Assembly: GCA_020047775.1 (NCBI GenBank)
Contig: JAIFNK010000156.1
Location: 1 to 6,148, forward strand
DNA from: Akkermansia sp.
Lineage (GTDB): Bacteria > Verrucomicrobiota > Verrucomicrobiia > Verrucomicrobiales > Akkermansiaceae
Length of the DNA stretch: 6,148 bases
Direction of reading: 5' to 3'
Below, piece after piece: positions 3,761 to 6,148 of this stretch. The position numbers were made by a program, and so were the translations under genes. The notes below the pieces were generated by a model that was given only the letters and a program-made list of their open reading frames with translations, was not told where the DNA came from and did not search any database. The number at the start of each line of letters is the position of its first letter. Position 1 is the stretch's first letter.

Positions 3761-6148
3761 TCAGTGGGTGGCGGGCGCGTTGAGGGCTAGAGCCTTGGCG
3801 GCGGCCTTTTTGCCGAACATGCGGAAGACGGCGGGAGTGACGGCGAAGTCGAGCAGGGTCGAGCTGACCAGGCCACCGACGATGCAGATGGCGACGGGGC
3901 TGAGGATTTCCTTGCCGGGTTCTCCCATGGCGATGACGAAGGGGATCAGTGCGATTCCAGCCGATAGCGCGGTCATCATGACGGGGACGAAGCGTTCGAG
4001 CGTGCCGCGTTCGATCATGGCATAGGTGAAACCCTCGCCCTCGTGTTTCATCAGGTGGAGGTAGTGGGAAATCATCATGATGCCGTTGCGCGCGGCGACG
4101 CCACCGACGGCGATGAAGCCGACCAGGGTGGCGATGCTGATGTTTCCGACTAACAGCCATGTGAGCGCGAGGCTGCCCATCAGCGCGAGCGGCAGGTTGA
4201 TTAGCACCTGGAAGGCGAGGATAAGGCTGCGGAAATAGGACCAGAGCAGCAGCACGATCACCACCAGGATGCCCGCGAAGAGGATGGCGATGCGTTTGGC
4301 GGCGGCCTGCTCGGCGCGGAAGTCGCCTTCGTAACTGATGAAGTAACCTTCCGGCAGCGTCACCTGTGCGCTGACTTTTTCCTCAAGCTGTTTTACCAAG
4401 GCCCCGGCATCGCGTTCGCTGGGCTTGATGGAGACCACATAGCGGCGCAGGGTTCTTTCCCGATAGACCGAACTGGGGCCGGCGGCCTCGCGCGCATCGG
4501 CGACGAGCTTGAGCGGGATGTGGTCGCCGGTGATGGTGTGGATTGGCAGTTCGCGGATGGTTTCGGCATCGCCGCGCCATCTTTCCGGCAGGCGGATGGC
4601 GAGGTCGATGACGCGTTGGTTTTCCCGGAGCTGGGCGACGATGGAACCGCCTAACAGAGTTGAGAGTTCCGAGTTCAGCTCGCCGGGGGAGACGCCGTGC
4701 GCGAGGGCACGCTCGCGGTCGAGTTCGATGCGGAGCTGGGGAATCTGCGCCTGCATGTCGAGCTTGGCATCCTCCAGGCCGGGAATGGTTTTGGAAATCT
4801 TCTGCACCTGTTCGCCGAGGTGGGTGATGGTGGCGAGGTCGGGGCCGAAGATTTTCACCGCCACCGGCGAGGTCACACCGCTGAGCAAGTGGCTGATGCG
4901 GTGGGACAGCGGGCCGGAAATGGTGCTGAAGGTGCCGGGCACGGTTTTGATGCGACTGCGCATGTCGTCGAGTATCAGCTTGAGCGGGCGGCCTTTGCCG
5001 TCCCTCTTGAAGTCGATGTCGAACTCGACGTTGTTGACGGGCACGACGTGGTCGCTGCGTTCGGCGCGGCCGATCCTGCGTCCGATGTGAAGGACTTCCG
5101 GCACCTGGCGGATCTGATCTTCGACGGCTTTGGAAATGATTTCCATTTCCGACAGCGAAGTTCCCGGAGCGGCTCCTGTCGTGACGACGGCGGTTTCCTC
5201 GTGGAAGGCGGGAAGGAAATCGCGGCTCATTTGTGGAAAGAGCATCAAGGCCAGCGCGAGCAGCATGGCGACCGCGGCGATGATGATGACCGGTTGGCGC
5301 AGGCTGAGTCTCAGGATGGTGTTCTTCAGAAACCACTTGAGGCCCCGCACGAGGCGGCCGTCATTGTGGCCGTGGGATGGAGAAGTGTGGGGACAGGATG
5401 TCCCCACGACGGACTGGGACTGCAAGTCCCAGCCACGGCTTGAGAGCAGGAATGAGCAGAGCACCGGGATGGCGGTCAGCGAAACCACGAAGGACGCGAC
5501 CATGCTGATGATGGTGGCGATGGCGATGGGAGCGAAGAGTTTTCCTTCCACTGCGGTAAGCCCTAGCAGCGGGATGAAGACCAGCACGATCAGGATGGTG
5601 GCGTAGAGGATCGAGTTCCGCACCTCTCCGGAAGCGAGCGCGATGAGTTCGAGCTTCGGCAACGGTTCCTTGAGTCGGGCGTTTTCACGCAAGCGGCGAT
5701 AGACGTTTTCCACATCGACGATGGCGTCATCGACCACCATGCCGATGGCGACGGCGAGACCGCCGAGGGTCATGCTGTTCACACTGAGATCCAGCCAGCG
5801 GAAGGTCAGCAGGGTGACGGCGAAGCTCAGGGGCATGGCCATCAATGTGATGAAGCTGGTGCGGAAATTCATGAGGAAAAGCAACAGCACCAAGGTGACC
5901 ATGACCGCTCCTTCGACGATGGCTTTTTTGAGGTTGCCGATGGCACTGTCGATGAAGTCACGCTGGCGGAACAGCACTGTGGCTTCCACGCCTTCGGGCA
6001 AGGTGGGTTTGAGTCCTGCGATGGCGGCCTCGATTTGTTCTGTGAGTGCGATGGTATCAAAACCGGGTGCCTTGATCACACTCATGATCACGCCGGGGCT
6101 GCCACTTACAGCGGCTTCACCGCGTTTGGGTTCGGTGCCCCAAGCGAC
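3761..6148 (-). CDS. CusA/CzcA-family heavy-metal efflux RND pump, N-terminus beyond window
   Basis: The frame is open to the right edge; 795 residues are visible and about 260 are missing by comparison with CusA. The first visible codons (VAWGTEPKRGEAAVSGSPGV then MSVIKAPGFDT) are porter-domain sequence, so the internal GTG at 6089-6091 is not a start. Numbering from the edge: TM2 about 77-95, TM3 99-118, TM4 124-147 with the proton-relay motif VVDDAIVDVEN (Asp140, Asp141, Glu147), TM5 180-197, TM6 206-236, TM7 285-305, then the second porter region (VAVKIFGPDL), and TM8-TM12 in the last 180 residues. The trimeric inner-membrane pump uses protons to move metal ions to a fusion protein and outer-membrane channel. 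The position of the CusA copper-site Met672 (family pattern RINMLSTG) reads RISHLLSG, His at 420, so Cu/Ag specificity is doubtful. Residues 237-260 come from an inserted palindromic repeat. The stop at 3761 precedes the His-rich gene by 41 nt. Confidence 0.92.
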   Translation of the reverse strand, partial: VAWGTEPKRGEAAVSGSPGVIMSVIKAPGFDTIALTEQIEAAIAGLKPTLPEGVEATVLFRQRDFIDSAIGNLKKAIVEGAVMVTLVLLLFLMNFRTSFITLMAMPLSFAVTLLTFRWLDLSVNSMTLGGLAVAIGMVVDDAIVDVENVYRRLRENARLKEPLPKLELIALASGEVRNSILYATILIVLVFIPLLGLTAVEGKLFAPIAIATIISMVASFVVSLTAIPVLCSFLLSSRGWDLQSQSVVGTSCPHTSPSHGHNDGRLVRGLKWFLKNTILRLSLRQPVIIIAAVAMLLALALMLFPQMSRDFLPAFHEETAVVTTGAAPGTSLSEMEIISKAVEDQIRQVPEVLHIGRRIGRAERSDHVVPVNNVEFDIDFKRDGKGRPLKLILDDMRSRIKTVPGTFSTISGPLSHRISHLLSGVTSPVAVKIFGPDLATITHLGEQVQKISKTIPGLEDAKLDMQAQIPQLRIELDRERALAHGVSPGELNSELSTLLGGSIVAQLRENQRVIDLAIRLPERWRGDAETIRELPIHTITGDHIPLKLVADAREAAGPSSVYRERTLRRYVVSIKPSERDAGALVKQLEEKVSAQVTLPEGYFISYEGDFRAEQAAAKRIAILFAGILVVIVLLLWSYFRSLILAFQVLINLPLALMGSLALTWLLVGNISIATLVGFIAVGGVAARNGIMMISHYLHLMKHEGEGFTYAMIERGTLERFVPVMMTALSAGIALIPFVIAMGEPGKEILSPVAICIVGGLVSSTLLDFAVTPAVFRMFGKKAAAKALALNAPATH
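5369..5439. repeat. Composite double-hairpin palindromic element (type C) inside the RND gene
   Basis: Outer arms GCCGTGG (5369-5375) and CCACGGC (5433-5439) are perfect inverted repeats. Inside are two perfect hairpins: GTGGGGACA/TGTCCCCAC (5387-5395 and 5399-5407, loop GGA) and CTGGGACT/AGTCCCAG (5414-5421 and 5425-5432, loop GCA). The element lies wholly within the RND coding sequence without breaking its frame. It codes for residues 237-260 (SRGWDLQSQSVV then GTSCPHTSPSHG), a low-complexity peptide in the predicted cytoplasmic loop between TM6 and TM7. I recall nearly identical motifs (GGGGACATCCTGTCCCC and CTGGGACTTGCAGTCCCAG) as dispersed intergenic repeats in Verrucomicrobiota. Confidence 0.85.

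Noticed and set aside
3720..4160. Upstream extension of the His-rich protein frame into the RND gene
   Set aside because: The extension is Arg/His/Pro-rich shadow sequence. The ATG at 3717-3719 begins a proper signal peptide.
4383..5336. Long minus-strand frame (317 codons) overlapping the RND gene in another frame
   Set aside because: The translation is extremely rich in Arg, Pro and His, typical of a shifted reading of a GC-rich gene.
4697..5443. Long plus-strand open frame (248 codons) opposite the RND gene
   Set aside because: It is antisense to conserved RND sequence, and its composition (Gly, Asp, Glu, Val, His) mirrors GC-rich codon use on the other strand. No domain is recognised.

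Overview
The window looks like an accessory region of a GC-rich bacterial chromosome. Several genes have no clear Shine-Dalgarno sequence, and the intergenic palindromic repeats resemble types I associate with Verrucomicrobiota. That phylum is my best guess, from protein style and repeat style only.

Layout, left to right. Positions 1-233 (minus strand) hold a cut RHS/YD-repeat gene fragment that runs off the left edge. Two toxin-antitoxin modules follow, both on the minus strand. The first is a PIN-domain VapC with its antitoxin (243-906); its toxin lacks the first catalytic aspartate. The second is a HigB-HigA pair (1201-1783) with a good promoter candidate. A plus-strand hypothetical gene of 110 codons (2067-2399), perhaps preceded by a 27-codon ORF, separates these from a gene graveyard at about 2500-3180.

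The graveyard contains a CGCAAAG-type inverted repeat, a remnant of a heavy-metal P-type ATPase with a large internal deletion, an orphan C-terminus that resembles a DNA methyltransferase/restriction enzyme, a composite double-hairpin repeat, and a second diverged copy of the ATPase 3' end.

The right half (3270-6148, minus strand) is the downstream end of a metal-efflux operon. It holds a CusA/CzcA-family RND pump, whose N-terminus lies beyond the right edge, followed after 41 nt by a small secreted His-rich protein. The pump would drive export across the outer membrane with a membrane-fusion protein and outer-membrane channel encoded outside the window. The small protein probably binds or delivers metal in the periplasm. 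The ATPase remnant just downstream suggests the cluster once also had a cytoplasmic metal exporter.

The most unusual feature is a composite palindromic repeat lying in frame inside the RND coding sequence, in the predicted cytoplasmic loop between TM6 and TM7. A related double-hairpin element sits in the graveyard. This suggests a family of mobile palindromes that can settle between genes and also inside proteins.
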